Origin: Sphingomonas abaci
GTDB taxonomy: Bacteria > Pseudomonadota > Alphaproteobacteria > Sphingomonadales > Sphingomonadaceae
Assembly (NCBI RefSeq): GCF_014199625.1
Contig: NZ_JACHNY010000002.1
Location: 496,001-560,000, forward strand
Length of the DNA stretch: 64,000 nucleotides
Reading direction: 5' to 3'
Made by a program: the position numbers and the translations under genes
Notes under the pieces: model-generated
Seen by the model: the letters and a program-made list of their open reading frames with translations, nothing else
Told to the model about the DNA's origin: nothing
Databases searched by the model: none
Shown: piece by piece, positions 1-9,375 of the stretch
Layout: the number at the start of each line of letters is the position of its first letter
Position numbering within the stretch: the stretch's first letter is position 1

Positions 1-486
1 GGGTCGATCCGCATCGCCGGCGAGGAGGTGGCGCGGCTCGACGCGCATGGCCGCACCATCGTGCGCCGGGACCGGCTGGGCTTTGTCTACCAGTTCCACC
101 ACCTGCTTCCCGACTTCAATGCGACCGAGAATGTCGTGCTGCCGCAACTGGTGCATGGCGCAGCGCGGCCGGCCGCCGATGCGCGCGCTACGACGCTGCT
201 CACGGCGCTGGGTCTCGGCCACCGGTTGACGCATCGGCCCAGCCAGTTGTCGGGCGGCGAGCAGCAGCGCGTCGCGGTGGCGCGCGCGCTCGCCAACCGG
301 CCCGCCCTGGTGCTGGCGGACGAGCCGACCGGCAATCTGGACGAGACCACTGCCGACATCGTGCTCGCCGAGTTCTTGCGGCTGGTGCGCGAAGAAGGCT
401 CGGCGGCGCTGGTCGCCACCCACAACGAACGGCTGGCAGGCCGCATGGACCGGGTGGTGCGCCTGCACGAAGGCAAGCTGGCATGA
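1..486 (+). CDS. lolD: Lipoprotein-release ABC transporter ATPase LolD (5' truncated by window)
   Basis: ATP-hydrolysing subunit of the LolCDE complex, which extracts outer-membrane lipoproteins from the inner membrane. The reading frame is open from base 1, so the N-terminus with the Walker A motif lies outside the window. What is visible is a Q-loop ([11 protein letters not shown]), the ABC signature LSGGEQQR, Walker B with its glutamate ([13 protein letters not shown]) and the switch histidine (ATHNE). The HHLLPDF and TENV stretch is typical of LolD rather than other MacB/FtsE-type ATPases. The stop codon overlaps the next start (ATGA). lolC is expected just upstream. Confidence 0.85.
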   Translation, partial: GSIRIAGEEVARLDAHGRTIVRRDRLGFVYQFHHLLPDFNATENVVLPQLVHGAARPAADARATTLLTALGLGHRLTHRPSQLSGGEQQRVAVARALANRPALVLADEPTGNLDETTADIVLAEFLRLVREEGSAALVATHNERLAGRMDRVVRLHEGKLA

Positions 487-1076
487 ACGTCTGGGCCGAG
501 ACGCCGACGCTGACCGGCCGTCACGTCCGGCTCCGGCCGTTTGCCCCCTCGGACGTCGACGCACTGGTCGATGTCGCGCGCGACGGCGACCTGTGGGACT
601 TGTTCTACGCCAATGTGGCGATGCTGAAGACGCCCGATCGCTGGCTGGCGGCGGTGCTGCGCGAACGGGACTATGGCCGCGCCTTGCCCTTCACGGTCGA
701 GACGCCGGGTGGACAGGTGGTCGGCACGACCCGGTTCATGCGCCTGGCACCCGGGCATCGCCGGCTGGAGATCGGCGGCACCTTCTACGCCCGGGCGGTG
801 CAGCGCACCGGCGTCAATACCGAGGCGAAGCGGATGCTGCTCGCCCACGCCTTCGAGGCGATGGACTGCCAGTGCGTACAGATCCGCACCGATGTGCTCA
901 ACCTGCGCAGCCAACGCGCGATCGAACGACTAGGCGCGCGCCGTGATGGGGTGCTGCGCGGGCATCAGGTGATGGCGGACGGGCGGCTGCGGGACTCGGT
1001 GGTCTATTCGATCCTGGACCGCGAATGGCCGGGCGTTCGTCAGAATCTCGACTATCTGCTGGCACGGCACGACTGA
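483..1076 (+). CDS. GNAT family N-acetyltransferase, RimJ/RimL-like
   Basis: Predicted cytoplasmic acetyltransferase using acetyl-CoA, 197 aa. The opening ([20 protein letters not shown]) and the C-terminal part ([23 protein letters not shown]) match the RimJ/RimL-type GNAT fold, in which the latter segment follows the acetyl-CoA-binding loop. The substrate cannot be told: family members modify ribosomal-protein N-termini, amino acids or antibiotics. It is coupled to lolD by a 4-base ATGA overlap, and its own stop overlaps the start of the glutathione peroxidase, so the three genes probably share a transcript. Confidence 0.8.
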   Translation: MNVWAETPTLTGRHVRLRPFAPSDVDALVDVARDGDLWDLFYANVAMLKTPDRWLAAVLRERDYGRALPFTVETPGGQVVGTTRFMRLAPGHRRLEIGGTFYARAVQRTGVNTEAKRMLLAHAFEAMDCQCVQIRTDVLNLRSQRAIERLGARRDGVLRGHQVMADGRLRDSVVYSILDREWPGVRQNLDYLLARHD

Positions 1077-1552
1077 TGCGGGTCACTGACTTCACCGTGC
1101 GCGCATCGGATGGCAGCAGCCGTTCGCTCGACGCATTCGCCGGACGGGTGCTGTTGATCGTCAACACGGCGTCGCGCTGCGGCTTCACGCCGCAATATGC
1201 CGGGCTGGAGCAGCTTCAACGCCGCTATGGCGATCGCGGCTTCGGGGTGCTCGCCTTTCCCTGCAACCAGTTTGGCGGGCAGGAACCGGGCGACGCGGCC
1301 GAGATTGCCCGTTTCTGCGCCACGCAGTACAATGTCAGCTTTCCCGTATTCGCCAGGCTGGAGGTGAACGGTGCGGCCGCATCGCCGCTGTTCGAACATC
1401 TTAAGGCCGCCGCGCCGGGCCTGCTCGGCTCCAAGCGGATCAAGTGGAATTTCACGAAGTTCCTGGTGGATCGGGGCGGCGCGGTGGTCAGCCGGCATGC
1501 GCCGACCGCCAGGCCCGAAGACCTGGCGGCCGCAATCGAAGCATTGCTCTGA
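1076..1552 (+). CDS. Glutathione peroxidase family protein (thiol peroxidase)
   Basis: Predicted thiol-dependent peroxidase that reduces hydroperoxides. The 158-aa product has the family hallmarks: the peroxidatic cysteine C35 in NTASRCGFTPQY, the FPCNQFGGQEPG block carrying the catalytic Gln, and WNFTKFLVDRGG with the Trp and Asn of the active site. It is the cysteine form (no selenocysteine), and bacterial members often use thioredoxin rather than glutathione. The ATG at 1076 is chosen because it overlaps the previous stop and places the start 10 residues before the thioredoxin fold; an open frame further upstream adds only sequence unlike the family. Confidence 0.9.
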   Translation: MRVTDFTVRASDGSSRSLDAFAGRVLLIVNTASRCGFTPQYAGLEQLQRRYGDRGFGVLAFPCNQFGGQEPGDAAEIARFCATQYNVSFPVFARLEVNGAAASPLFEHLKAAAPGLLGSKRIKWNFTKFLVDRGGAVVSRHAPTARPEDLAAAIEALL

Positions 1553-1556
1553 AGGG

Positions 1557-2141
1557 TCAGCGGAGGGCGAAAGCCGAGGCGCCACGGCGATGGTGCAGGC
1601 CGGAGACGATCGAAGTGACGCCGCTCATCACGAAGCTGAGCCCCAGGATGAAGCCCGGCAGGGTCAGCGCCGCCAGTGGCAGCGTCGCCAGCACGAAGAT
1701 GGCGAGCAGGATGTTGACGACGCCCAGCACCAGCATCAGTGCCTTGCCGTGGCGCAGCCGCACGCCGAAGCCGATCTCCAGCGCGCCGCGCACCGCCAGC
1801 CAGACCGCGACCATCAGCGTCAGCGACAGCGCGCCGGTCAGCGGCTCCAGCAGCATCAGGCCACCGATGATGAGCGATAGTAGGCCGAAGCCGATCGCAT
1901 AGCCCCGCGCGCCATGCCCCTTGCCGAACAGGCCGGCGCAAACGGACACGAGTCCGGCAGCGAGAAAGAAAGCGCCGATCACCAGGGTCGCGGCGAAGGT
2001 AGCGGCGAACGGCCAGAGAAAGGCCAGGATGCCGAGCAGGAGGGAGAGGATGCCCGATGCGAGGATCCAGGCCCAGCCGGCACCGGCGGGCGGGACGTCG
2101 AGGGAACGGGCGGCGGCGGGGGAGCGTGCGAAGTCGGTCAT
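1557..2141 (-). CDS. HdeD/DUF308 family membrane protein
   Basis: Inner-membrane protein of 194 aa made of about six hydrophobic helices, starting with GWAWILASGILSLLLGILAF and including FGLLSLIIGGLMLLEP. Paired helices with GxLSLxxGxxxxxxP patterns are characteristic of the HdeD (DUF308) family, known in E. coli for acid resistance at high cell density; molecular function is unclear. It converges with the glutathione peroxidase gene with only four bases between stops. A weak general-stress-type promoter match lies directly upstream. Confidence 0.8.
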   Translation of the reverse strand: MTDFARSPAAARSLDVPPAGAGWAWILASGILSLLLGILAFLWPFAATFAATLVIGAFFLAAGLVSVCAGLFGKGHGARGYAIGFGLLSLIIGGLMLLEPLTGALSLTLMVAVWLAVRGALEIGFGVRLRHGKALMLVLGVVNILLAIFVLATLPLAALTLPGFILGLSFVMSGVTSIVSGLHHRRGASAFALR

Positions 2142-2149
2142 GCGGCCAA

Positions 2150-2175
2150 AACCGCGGCTCGCCGCGCCGCGTTCC
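2150..2175 (-). promoter_or_regulatory. Weak EcfG-type promoter match upstream of hdeD-like gene
   Basis: Read on the minus strand: GGAAC (2171-2175), 17 bases, GGTT (2150-2153). The alphaproteobacterial general-stress sigma factor EcfG prefers GGAAC-N16/17-CGTT, so the -10 element has one mismatch. The start codon at 2141 would leave an almost leaderless mRNA, which weakens the call. Confidence 0.2.
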
Positions 2176-2204
2176 CGGTCGAAGCGGCCTTACGCAAATT
2201 TAAT

Positions 2205-3500
2205 CTAGTTTATACCTTCCACCTCCAGGACCCGGTCGATGCGCGCCACCGCCGCGTCATAGCGCGGGTCGGCGATGCCACCATAATGGCGGACGAATTG
2301 CTGGTTGGTCAGACCGTCCTGCTGCGTCATCAGCGAGGGCGGCAGGATCTGGTCCTCGGTGACCTTGGACAGCATCGTTGCGAGACGAACCGCGTCGTCC
2401 GGCCGAACCGCAGCGGTGGCGACGCGGAAGCCGGAGCGGTCCGCCGACAGGTCGAGGAAGGAAAAACCGGTCGGATCGCCGATCGCGAATTCGGACTGTT
2501 TGGACAGGCTGTCCGCCAGTTCCTTCCAGGTTCCCATCGCCTGAGCGATCTGGGTACCGGCGCCAGCGGTCATCGCGGCGGAGAGCGTCCAGTGCATGGT
2601 CAGGTCGGCGCGGCCATGCAGCGTGACGACCGGCACGGCGACGCGGCACGCGTCGGTCCGTTCCCGCGCATCGCCCGCCATCTCGCCGGCGCGGGGGTCG
2701 ACCAGGAACATGGCGAGCGCGACGAAGGTGGCCCGGTTGCGCCCCGCCGTCGCGGTGGCCGGCGGTTGCAGCGTGAAGGCGCGGCGCACCTGTGCGGCCA
2801 CGTCGGCGAGCGGCGCGTTCGCCTGCAGGCGGCCGAGCGTGCAGTAGATCCGGGCGACCTGCGCGGGATCGATCCGATGGCCATCGAGCCGCGCCAGCCC
2901 CTCCAGCATCGCTGGCGACAGGGTGACGTCGGCGGCCACCCCGTTTTGCAGCACCGAGAAGCCGCGCACCAGCGTGTCGAGCGGTGGTATCGGGACGTCG
3001 CGCTTGGCCAGCACCCACCGCGCCAAGCGGATGAGAAGGCGCGTCGGACGCTCGCCCAGCGGAACATGGCCGATCGTCATGCGGATCGGCGGAAAGCCCT
3101 TGGGCTGCGAGCGGATGGTCATCGCCACGTTCAGCCAGCGGCCGAGCGGCAGTGCGTGCGCGGCATCGATCCGCAACGCGCCATCCGCCAGACGGGCATC
3201 CAGCCGATCGGGCGCGAAGCCATGGCTGGCGAGCGTGCTGATCGCGCGAAGGTCGGCCTCGCTGAATCGAACCGAACCGCTCGCGCCCGGCGTGGCGCGC
3301 AAGATGCGGAGCTGCATCGCGGCGGCCCTGGCGGCGCCGACCTGCTCCGCGGTCGGTGCCGGAAAGGTACGGCCGATCGGTGTCCCGCCGGTCAGCAGCA
3401 GCACCGATCCGAGCAGCAGCGCCGATAGGACCAACAGCACGCGCCGCCAGCGATGACGGGCCGGGCGGGTCCGGTCGGGCGTGGTTTCGGCGGTCGACAT
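2205..3500 (-). CDS. Conserved hypothetical membrane-anchored protein
   Basis: I do not recognise a named domain. The 431-aa product starts with a basic stretch (RPARHRWRR) followed by one hydrophobic segment (VLLVLSALLLGSVLLLTGG), suggesting a single-pass anchor with the rest in the periplasm. A conserved-looking block near residues 320-360 (LHGRADLTMHWTLSAAMTAG, then KELADSLSK and GFSFLDLSADRSG) resembles a motif I have seen in other uncharacterised proteobacterial proteins. The ATG at 3500 is preferred over an upstream one because it precedes the anchor more closely. It is divergent from dnaE and has about 60 bases between its stop and the hdeD-like gene. Confidence 0.65.
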   Translation of the reverse strand: MSTAETTPDRTRPARHRWRRVLLVLSALLLGSVLLLTGGTPIGRTFPAPTAEQVGAARAAAMQLRILRATPGASGSVRFSEADLRAISTLASHGFAPDRLDARLADGALRIDAAHALPLGRWLNVAMTIRSQPKGFPPIRMTIGHVPLGERPTRLLIRLARWVLAKRDVPIPPLDTLVRGFSVLQNGVAADVTLSPAMLEGLARLDGHRIDPAQVARIYCTLGRLQANAPLADVAAQVRRAFTLQPPATATAGRNRATFVALAMFLVDPRAGEMAGDARERTDACRVAVPVVTLHGRADLTMHWTLSAAMTAGAGTQIAQAMGTWKELADSLSKQSEFAIGDPTGFSFLDLSADRSGFRVATAAVRPDDAVRLATMLSKVTEDQILPPSLMTQQDGLTNQQFVRHYGGIADPRYDAAVARIDRVLEVEGIN

Positions 3501-3634
3501 CAGCACGGGCCCGTCCTTTGCCGCTCCGCAGCATAAAGGCAATGGAGCATCGCCCGACCGGGCATGGCCCGCGTTCACCGGCCGGGTGCGATTTTCCGGG
3601 TGTTCGAATCAGCCGCAGCGTCCATATGTAAGTG

Positions 3635-6600
3635 ATGCATTCCGGGTTCGTGCCGCTTCGTATCTTCTCCTGCTTCACCATGCTCGACGGCGCGATCGAG
3701 CCCAAGGCGATCGCCGCCCAGGCCAAGGCGCGCAACTTTCCCGCCGCCGGGCTGACCGACCGCAATGGCCTCTATGCCGCCATGGCCTATTCCGACGCTG
3801 CCAAGAAAAGCGGCGTCCAGCCGGTGATCGGCACGATGTTGGGTTTGGCGCGGCCCGACATGCCGGAGGGCACGGCGCCGGTGATCGACTGGATCGCGCT
3901 CTACGCGCAGGACGCGGTCGGCTACGACAATCTATGCGCGCTGGTGTCGGCCGCGCATCTGGAACGGCCGCTGGAACTGGTGCCGCATGTCGGGATCGAC
4001 TGGCTCGAACGGCATTCGGCTGGGCTGATCGCGCTGACCGCTGGCGGCGAGGGGACGCTCGCCCGACTGCTCGCAGAAGACCAGCCCGACCGGGCGGCGA
4101 GCTTCCTCGACCGGTTGCAGGCGATCTTCGGCGATCGGCTCTACATCGAACTGTGTCGCCGCAACGATCCGGTCGAAATGGCGGCGGAAGAGTCGCTGAT
4201 CGATCTGGCCTATGCCCGCGGCCTGCCGCTGGTCGCGACCAATCCCTGCTGCTTCGCCGACAGCGCGTTCGGCGACGCGCATGACGCGATGCTGTGCATC
4301 GCCCATTCCACCTATGTCGAGACCGCCGAGCGGCCGAAAAGCTCGCCCGACGCCTGGCTGAAGCCGGCCGAGGAGATGAAGGCGCTGTTCAGCGACCTGC
4401 CCGAGGCGATCGCCAACACGTTGGTCGTCGCGCAGCGCTGCGCCGTGGCCGCGCCGTATCGCAAGCCGATCCTGCCGTCGTTGGCGGGCGACCGCGACGG
4501 CGAGGCGGCGATGCTGCGCGCCGACGCCGAAGCCGGGCTGGAAAAGCGGCTCGATCGGATCGCCGAACTGCGCGCGATGAAGGGAGAGCCGGAGGGCGAG
4601 CCGGGCTGGCGCGACCTGTATCGCGAACGGCTGACGTTCGAGGTCGACATCATCATCCAGATGGGATTCCCCGGCTATTTCCTGATCGTCGCGGACTTCA
4701 TCAAATGGGCGAAGGACCACGACATCCCGGTCGGGCCGGGCCGCGGTTCGGGCGCGGGTTCGGTGGTCGCCTGGGCGCTGACCATCACCGACCTCGACCC
4801 GCTCCAGCTCGGCCTGCTGTTCGAACGCTTCCTCAACCCGGAACGCGTGTCGATGCCCGACTTCGACATCGACTTCTGCGAAACCCGGCGTGGCGAGGTG
4901 ATCCGCTACGTGCAGGAGAAATATGGTCGCGACCAGGTGGCGCAGATCATCACCTTCGGAAAGCTGAAGGCGCGCGCGGTGCTGAAGGATACCGGGCGCG
5001 TGCTTCAGATGAGCTACGGCCAGGTCGACCGGCTCGCCAAGCTGGTGCCCAACCATCCGACCGATCCCTGGGATTTGAAGCGCGCGCTGAACGGCGTACC
5101 CGAACTGGCCAGGGAATATGCCAACGACAACCAGGTCCGCAAGCTCTGGGACCTGGCGTCGAAGCTGGAGGGCCTGCCGCGCCACTCCTCGACCCACGCC
5201 GCAGGCGTGGTGATCGGCGATCGGCCGCTGGCGCAGCTCGTCCCGCTCTACCGCGATCCGCGCTCCGATATGCCGGTGACGCAGTTCGACATGAAATATG
5301 TCGAGGGCGCGGGGCTGGTGAAGTTCGACTTCCTGGGCCTCAAGACGCTGTCGGTGTTGCAGAAGGCGGTGCAACTGCTCGCCAAGCGCGGCATCGCGGT
5401 GCAGCTCGACGCGCTGGAATGGGACGACGAGGCCACCTATGCGCTGCTCCAGCGCGGCGACACGGTCGGCGTGTTCCAGCTCGAATCCGAAGGCATGCGA
5501 CGCACGCTGTCGGCGGTGCGGCCGACGAATTTCGGCGACATCATCGCGCTCGTCTCGCTCTACCGGCCTGGGCCGATGGACAATATCCCGACCTTCGGTC
5601 GCCGCAAGCAGGGGACGGAGGAGATCGTCTATCCCCATGCCCTGCTCGAACCGATCCTGAAGGAGACGTACGGCATCTTCGTCTATCAGGAACAGGTGAT
5701 GCAGGCGGCGCAGGTGCTGGCCGGCTACAGCCTGGGCGGCGCCGACCTGCTACGCCGCGCGATGGGCAAGAAGATCAAGGCGGAGATGGACGCGCAGCGC
5801 GCCATCTTCGTCGAGGGATGCCAGACGGTGAACGGCATCCCGAAGCAGAAGGCCAACGAGCTGTTCGACTTGATCGACAAGTTCGCCGGCTATGGCTTCA
5901 ACAAGAGCCACGCCGCGGCCTATGCGCTGCTCGCCTATCAGACCGCCTGGCTGAAGGCGCATTATCCGCATGAATTCTATGCCGCGTCGATGTGCTTCGA
6001 CATGGCGCTGACGGACAAGCTGGGCCTGTTCGTTGAGGATGCCCGACGCGCCAAGGTCGAGGTGCTGGGGCCATGCGTCAACACAAGCCTGGCCGATTTC
6101 GACGTCCAACCGCGCGGTGGCGATGGCGAGGGGGTCGCGATCCGCTATGCGCTCGGCGCGCTGAAGTCGGTGGGCGAGGGCGCGATGGAGAAGCTCGTCG
6201 CCGAACGCGCCAGGGGTCCGTTCAAGAGCCTGGACGACATCGCCACCCGCGTCGACCCGCGCCTGATCAACAAGCGCCAGCTGGAGACGCTGGCGGCCGC
6301 GGGCGCGTTCGACGCGCTTGAGCCGAACCGCGCCGGCGTCCACGGCGCGGCGGAGACCGTGCTCGCGGTGGCGGCGCGCAACCACGAACAGAAGGTCAGC
6401 GGGCAGGGTGGCCTGTTCGGCGACGCCAGCCATGCCGGCGACACGATACGCCTGCCCCAGGGCGTGCGCTGGTCGCTGGCGCAGAAGATGGAGCAGGAAA
6501 AGGACGCATTCGGCTTCTACTTCTCCGCGCACCCGGTCGACCGCCATGCCCATCTCGCCAAGATGCACGGTGCGCGCACCTATGCCTCGCTCTCCGAACT

Positions 6601-7144
6601 CGCCATCCCCGACGATGGCAACCGGATCGGCGCGACGCTGGCGGTGCTGGTCGAGGATGCCCGCTGGCGCACCTCGGCGCGCGGCAAGCGATATATGATG
6701 GCGCAGCTGTCCGATGCCTCGGGCCAGTTCCTGGCGACCTGTTTCGACGACTCGGTGGCGGCGGATTTGGAGGAGGCGGCTAAGAATGGCGGCTGCGGCC
6801 TCGTCACCGCCGAACTCGACCGCCGGCCGGGCGAGGAAACCCCGCGCGTGTCGATCAAACGCATCCAGCCCTTTGAGGGGCTGGCCAATAACGCCCGCTT
6901 CGTGGTCGAGGTGACGATCACCGCGCCGGCCACTTTTACCCTTTTGGCAGAGCTACTTGCCGACCATCGCGGAGCGCGGGGCGAGATCCGGGCGAAGCTG
7001 TCGACCAGCGAGGGCGAGGCGACTGTGCTGCTGGGGCGCGATTTCCGGCTCGACGCCGAGCTTGCCGAACATATCGAGGCGTTGCACGGTGTCACCGCCG
7101 TCGCGCTTCGGACCTCTGAGACGAGGCTGGCGCTCGTCGGCTAG
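3635..7144 (+). CDS. dnaE: DNA polymerase III subunit alpha (replicative, DnaE1 type)
   Basis: Catalytic subunit of the replicative DNA polymerase, 1169 aa. Order: PHP domain (about 1-270), polymerase palm with catalytic aspartates in PDFDIDF (409-413) and VKFDFLGLKTL (D565), the GYGFNKSHAAAYALLAYQTA block, then helix-hairpin-helix and OB-fold regions. Length and the ordinary full domain set indicate DnaE1, not the error-prone DnaE2/ImuC. The PHP metal-site histidines are missing: canonical HLxxHS reads PLRIFS here and TDHGN reads TDRNG, so proofreading must come from a separate DnaQ. A GTG one codon upstream (3632) is an equivalent start. Confidence 0.95.
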   Translation: MHSGFVPLRIFSCFTMLDGAIEPKAIAAQAKARNFPAAGLTDRNGLYAAMAYSDAAKKSGVQPVIGTMLGLARPDMPEGTAPVIDWIALYAQDAVGYDNLCALVSAAHLERPLELVPHVGIDWLERHSAGLIALTAGGEGTLARLLAEDQPDRAASFLDRLQAIFGDRLYIELCRRNDPVEMAAEESLIDLAYARGLPLVATNPCCFADSAFGDAHDAMLCIAHSTYVETAERPKSSPDAWLKPAEEMKALFSDLPEAIANTLVVAQRCAVAAPYRKPILPSLAGDRDGEAAMLRADAEAGLEKRLDRIAELRAMKGEPEGEPGWRDLYRERLTFEVDIIIQMGFPGYFLIVADFIKWAKDHDIPVGPGRGSGAGSVVAWALTITDLDPLQLGLLFERFLNPERVSMPDFDIDFCETRRGEVIRYVQEKYGRDQVAQIITFGKLKARAVLKDTGRVLQMSYGQVDRLAKLVPNHPTDPWDLKRALNGVPELAREYANDNQVRKLWDLASKLEGLPRHSSTHAAGVVIGDRPLAQLVPLYRDPRSDMPVTQFDMKYVEGAGLVKFDFLGLKTLSVLQKAVQLLAKRGIAVQLDALEWDDEATYALLQRGDTVGVFQLESEGMRRTLSAVRPTNFGDIIALVSLYRPGPMDNIPTFGRRKQGTEEIVYPHALLEPILKETYGIFVYQEQVMQAAQVLAGYSLGGADLLRRAMGKKIKAEMDAQRAIFVEGCQTVNGIPKQKANELFDLIDKFAGYGFNKSHAAAYALLAYQTAWLKAHYPHEFYAASMCFDMALTDKLGLFVEDARRAKVEVLGPCVNTSLADFDVQPRGGDGEGVAIRYALGALKSVGEGAMEKLVAERARGPFKSLDDIATRVDPRLINKRQLETLAAAGAFDALEPNRAGVHGAAETVLAVAARNHEQKVSGQGGLFGDASHAGDTIRLPQGVRWSLAQKMEQEKDAFGFYFSAHPVDRHAHLAKMHGARTYASLSELAIPDDGNRIGATLAVLVEDARWRTSARGKRYMMAQLSDASGQFLATCFDDSVAADLEEAAKNGGCGLVTAELDRRPGEETPRVSIKRIQPFEGLANNARFVVEVTITAPATFTLLAELLADHRGARGEIRAKLSTSEGEATVLLGRDFRLDAELAEHIEALHGVTAVALRTSETRLALVG

Positions 7145-7162
7145 GCTAGCCGGGAGAGGGGC

Positions 7163-8767
7163 ATGCTGGACACCATGCAAGAGGTCGAGTTGCGCGTGCC
7201 GCGCATCCTCGACCATGCGGCGCGCGAGCATGCACGTCGCGAGATCGTCACCCGCTGGGCGGACGGCCACGAGACGCGCACCAACTGGAGGGAGGTCGCG
7301 CATGACGCCAAGCGGCTGGCGCGGGCGCTGGAGAAGCTGGGCGTCCGGCCGGGCGACCGGATCGCCACGTTGGCGATGAACCATGCCAACCATCTGGTCG
7401 CCTGGTACGGTGCGATCGGGATGGGCGGCATCATCCACACCATCAACCCGCGCCTGTTCGACGACCAGCTCGTCTATATCGCCAACCACGCCGAGGACCG
7501 GGTGCTGCTCTATGATCGTTGCTTCCAGCCGATCGTCGACCGGCTGCGCCATCGTTGGCCGAGCATCGCGCATTATGTGGTGCTGGACGGCGAGGGGCCG
7601 GGCTCGCTCGCAGCGCTGATCGCCGGCGAAGATGGCGATTATGCCTGGGTCGAGGGGTCTGAGCGCGAGCCTTGCATGCTGGCCTATACCAGCGGCACGA
7701 CCGGCGATCCGAAGGGCGTGCTCTACACGCATCGCTCGTCCGTGCTCCACGCGCTGACCGTCATCACGCCGGCGGTCTTCGACCTGTCGTCGCGCGGCGT
7801 GGTGCTGCCGGTAGTGCCGATGTTCCATGCCGCCGGATGGGGGCTGCCGCTGGCAGTGCCGATCGCGGGCGCCAAGTTCGTCTTCTCCGCGGTCAACGAG
7901 CCGGCAGTGCTGTGCGAGCTGATGAGCCGCGAGCGGGTCACCCATTCAGCCGGAGTGCCAACGGTATGGCTCGGCCTGTTCGCGCATATCGACGCCGGCA
8001 ACCCGCCGCCCGCCGATCTGAAGCTGGTCACGATCGGCGGTTCGGCCGCGCCACGCGCGATGATCGAGCGGCTATGGGGCATGGGCTATGAGGTCGCGCA
8101 TCTCTGGGGCATGACCGAGACGTCACCGGTCGGCACCGCCGGGCAGCGGCCGCCCGAATGGGATGCGATGGATCTCGCGGAGCGGCTCGACCTCGTATCC
8201 AAACAGGGGCAGATTCCGTTCGGCATCGAACTGCGCATCGTCGACGACGAGGGCCGCCCGCTGCCTCGGGACGGCACTAGTTCGGGCCGGTTGCAGGTGC
8301 GCGGCGCCTGGGTCATCCGCCGCTACTACCGGGCCGAAGCTGATGCGCTCGATCCGGAGGGCTGGTTCGACACTGGCGACGTCGCGATCCTGCACCCTGA
8401 CGGCACGATGCAGATCACCGATCGGGCCAAGGACGTGATCAAATCGGGCGGCGAGTGGATCAGTTCGGTCGAACTCGAGAATGCGGCGGTAGGCTGTCCC
8501 GGCGTGGCCGAGGCGGCCGCGATCGGCGTAGTCCATCCGCGCTGGGACGAGCGGCCGCTGCTGCTGGTGGTCGCCAAGCCGGGCTCCGAGGTCACGGCCG
8601 AGGCGATCCAGGCGCACCTTGCGAGCAAGGTGGCGAAATGGTGGCTGCCGGACGAAATCCTGTTCGTCGACAGCCTGCCCCATACCGCCACCGGCAAGCT
8701 GCTCAAGACCGAGCTACGCGCCCGCTATCGCCACCACCGCCTGGCGGGCATCGACGTGCCGGCCTGA
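7163..8767 (+). CDS. Medium/long-chain fatty acid-CoA ligase (AMP-binding)
   Basis: Adenylate-forming enzyme expected to convert a fatty acid, ATP and CoA to acyl-CoA; 534 aa. The P-loop-like motif [12 protein letters not shown] lies at about 175-186, followed by the A5-like LWGMTETSP and the C-terminal hinge/lysine region ([13 protein letters not shown] and [12 protein letters not shown], whose first Lys is the catalytic lysine). The [16 protein letters not shown] stretch is typical of the AlkK-like medium/long-chain group. A purine-rich site (GGGAGAGGGG) precedes the ATG. It lies 18 bases after dnaE but probably has its own role in fatty-acid use, like the 60407-64000 cluster. Confidence 0.88.
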   Translation: MLDTMQEVELRVPRILDHAAREHARREIVTRWADGHETRTNWREVAHDAKRLARALEKLGVRPGDRIATLAMNHANHLVAWYGAIGMGGIIHTINPRLFDDQLVYIANHAEDRVLLYDRCFQPIVDRLRHRWPSIAHYVVLDGEGPGSLAALIAGEDGDYAWVEGSEREPCMLAYTSGTTGDPKGVLYTHRSSVLHALTVITPAVFDLSSRGVVLPVVPMFHAAGWGLPLAVPIAGAKFVFSAVNEPAVLCELMSRERVTHSAGVPTVWLGLFAHIDAGNPPPADLKLVTIGGSAAPRAMIERLWGMGYEVAHLWGMTETSPVGTAGQRPPEWDAMDLAERLDLVSKQGQIPFGIELRIVDDEGRPLPRDGTSSGRLQVRGAWVIRRYYRAEADALDPEGWFDTGDVAILHPDGTMQITDRAKDVIKSGGEWISSVELENAAVGCPGVAEAAAIGVVHPRWDERPLLLVVAKPGSEVTAEAIQAHLASKVAKWWLPDEILFVDSLPHTATGKLLKTELRARYRHHRLAGIDVPA

Positions 8768-8772
8768 TCGGC

Positions 8773-9375
8773 TCAGGCGGCGGCGGAATCGATCCGGTAA
8801 TGGATCGGCTTGAAGCTGCCGCCGTTCGAGTCCGGGGCGGAACAGGCGGTCAGGCCGATCACCAGATCCATCGCCGCGCGGAACTGGATATGGTCGCCCG
8901 CCTTGCTGATCGGCGGCAGGACGCGCAGCTTGCCCGTCTCGCCGTCGATCGGAACGTTCATGAAGCAGTTGAACGCCACCGGGATCCGGTCGGGCGTGAC
9001 GCCATAGGGCTCGAGCGCCGCCGCCAGATTGCCGAAACAGCCACGATGCACCGGCAGGTGCGGGTAGAAATGGCGGAAAGTGTCGACCGAGCAGGGCGTC
9101 AACAGGAAGTCATGCCGCCCGACCGTATCCGCCACGATCTCCAGCATCACGTTCGACCGGTTCGAATAGAGCTGGTGGCCGGCGGTCAGGTAGATCATTT
9201 CCGCATAGTCGAGCGTTCGGCCCGAGGAGATGACCTCGTCCAGATCACGTGCGTTGAAGGCGAGCAGATCGGCGACCTGCTCGCCGCGCGGATCGATGAC
9301 GGTTAGCATGTCGCCGGCCTTGAGCACGAAGGCGGTGCCGCTGCGCTCCGGTATTTCATGGACGGGGGCGGTCAT
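8773..9375 (-). CDS. DUF1989 urea-carboxylase-associated protein (carboxyguanidine deiminase-like)
   Basis: A 200-aa member of the DUF1989 family. Visible conserved sites include TPCSVDTF (C95), HRGCFGN (H110, C113), AFNCFMNVP and SKAGDHIQFRAAMDLVIGLTAC. In known systems, two DUF1989 proteins (CgdA and CgdB) form carboxyguanidine deiminase in guanidine breakdown; others are uncharacterised. No urea or guanidine carboxylase is present here, so the substrate is open. The ATG at 9375 overlaps the stop of the upstream YqcI/YcgG gene (ATGA), so the two are translationally coupled and likely act on related nitrogen-rich compounds. Confidence 0.85.
   Translation of the reverse strand: MTAPVHEIPERSGTAFVLKAGDMLTVIDPRGEQVADLLAFNARDLDEVISSGRTLDYAEMIYLTAGHQLYSNRSNVMLEIVADTVGRHDFLLTPCSVDTFRHFYPHLPVHRGCFGNLAAALEPYGVTPDRIPVAFNCFMNVPIDGETGKLRVLPPISKAGDHIQFRAAMDLVIGLTACSAPDSNGGSFKPIHYRIDSAAA

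Noticed and set aside
1914..3428. Plus-strand open frame opposite the hdeD-like and unknown genes
   Set aside because: Low-complexity charged sequence without motifs; the minus-strand genes have helices and family features.
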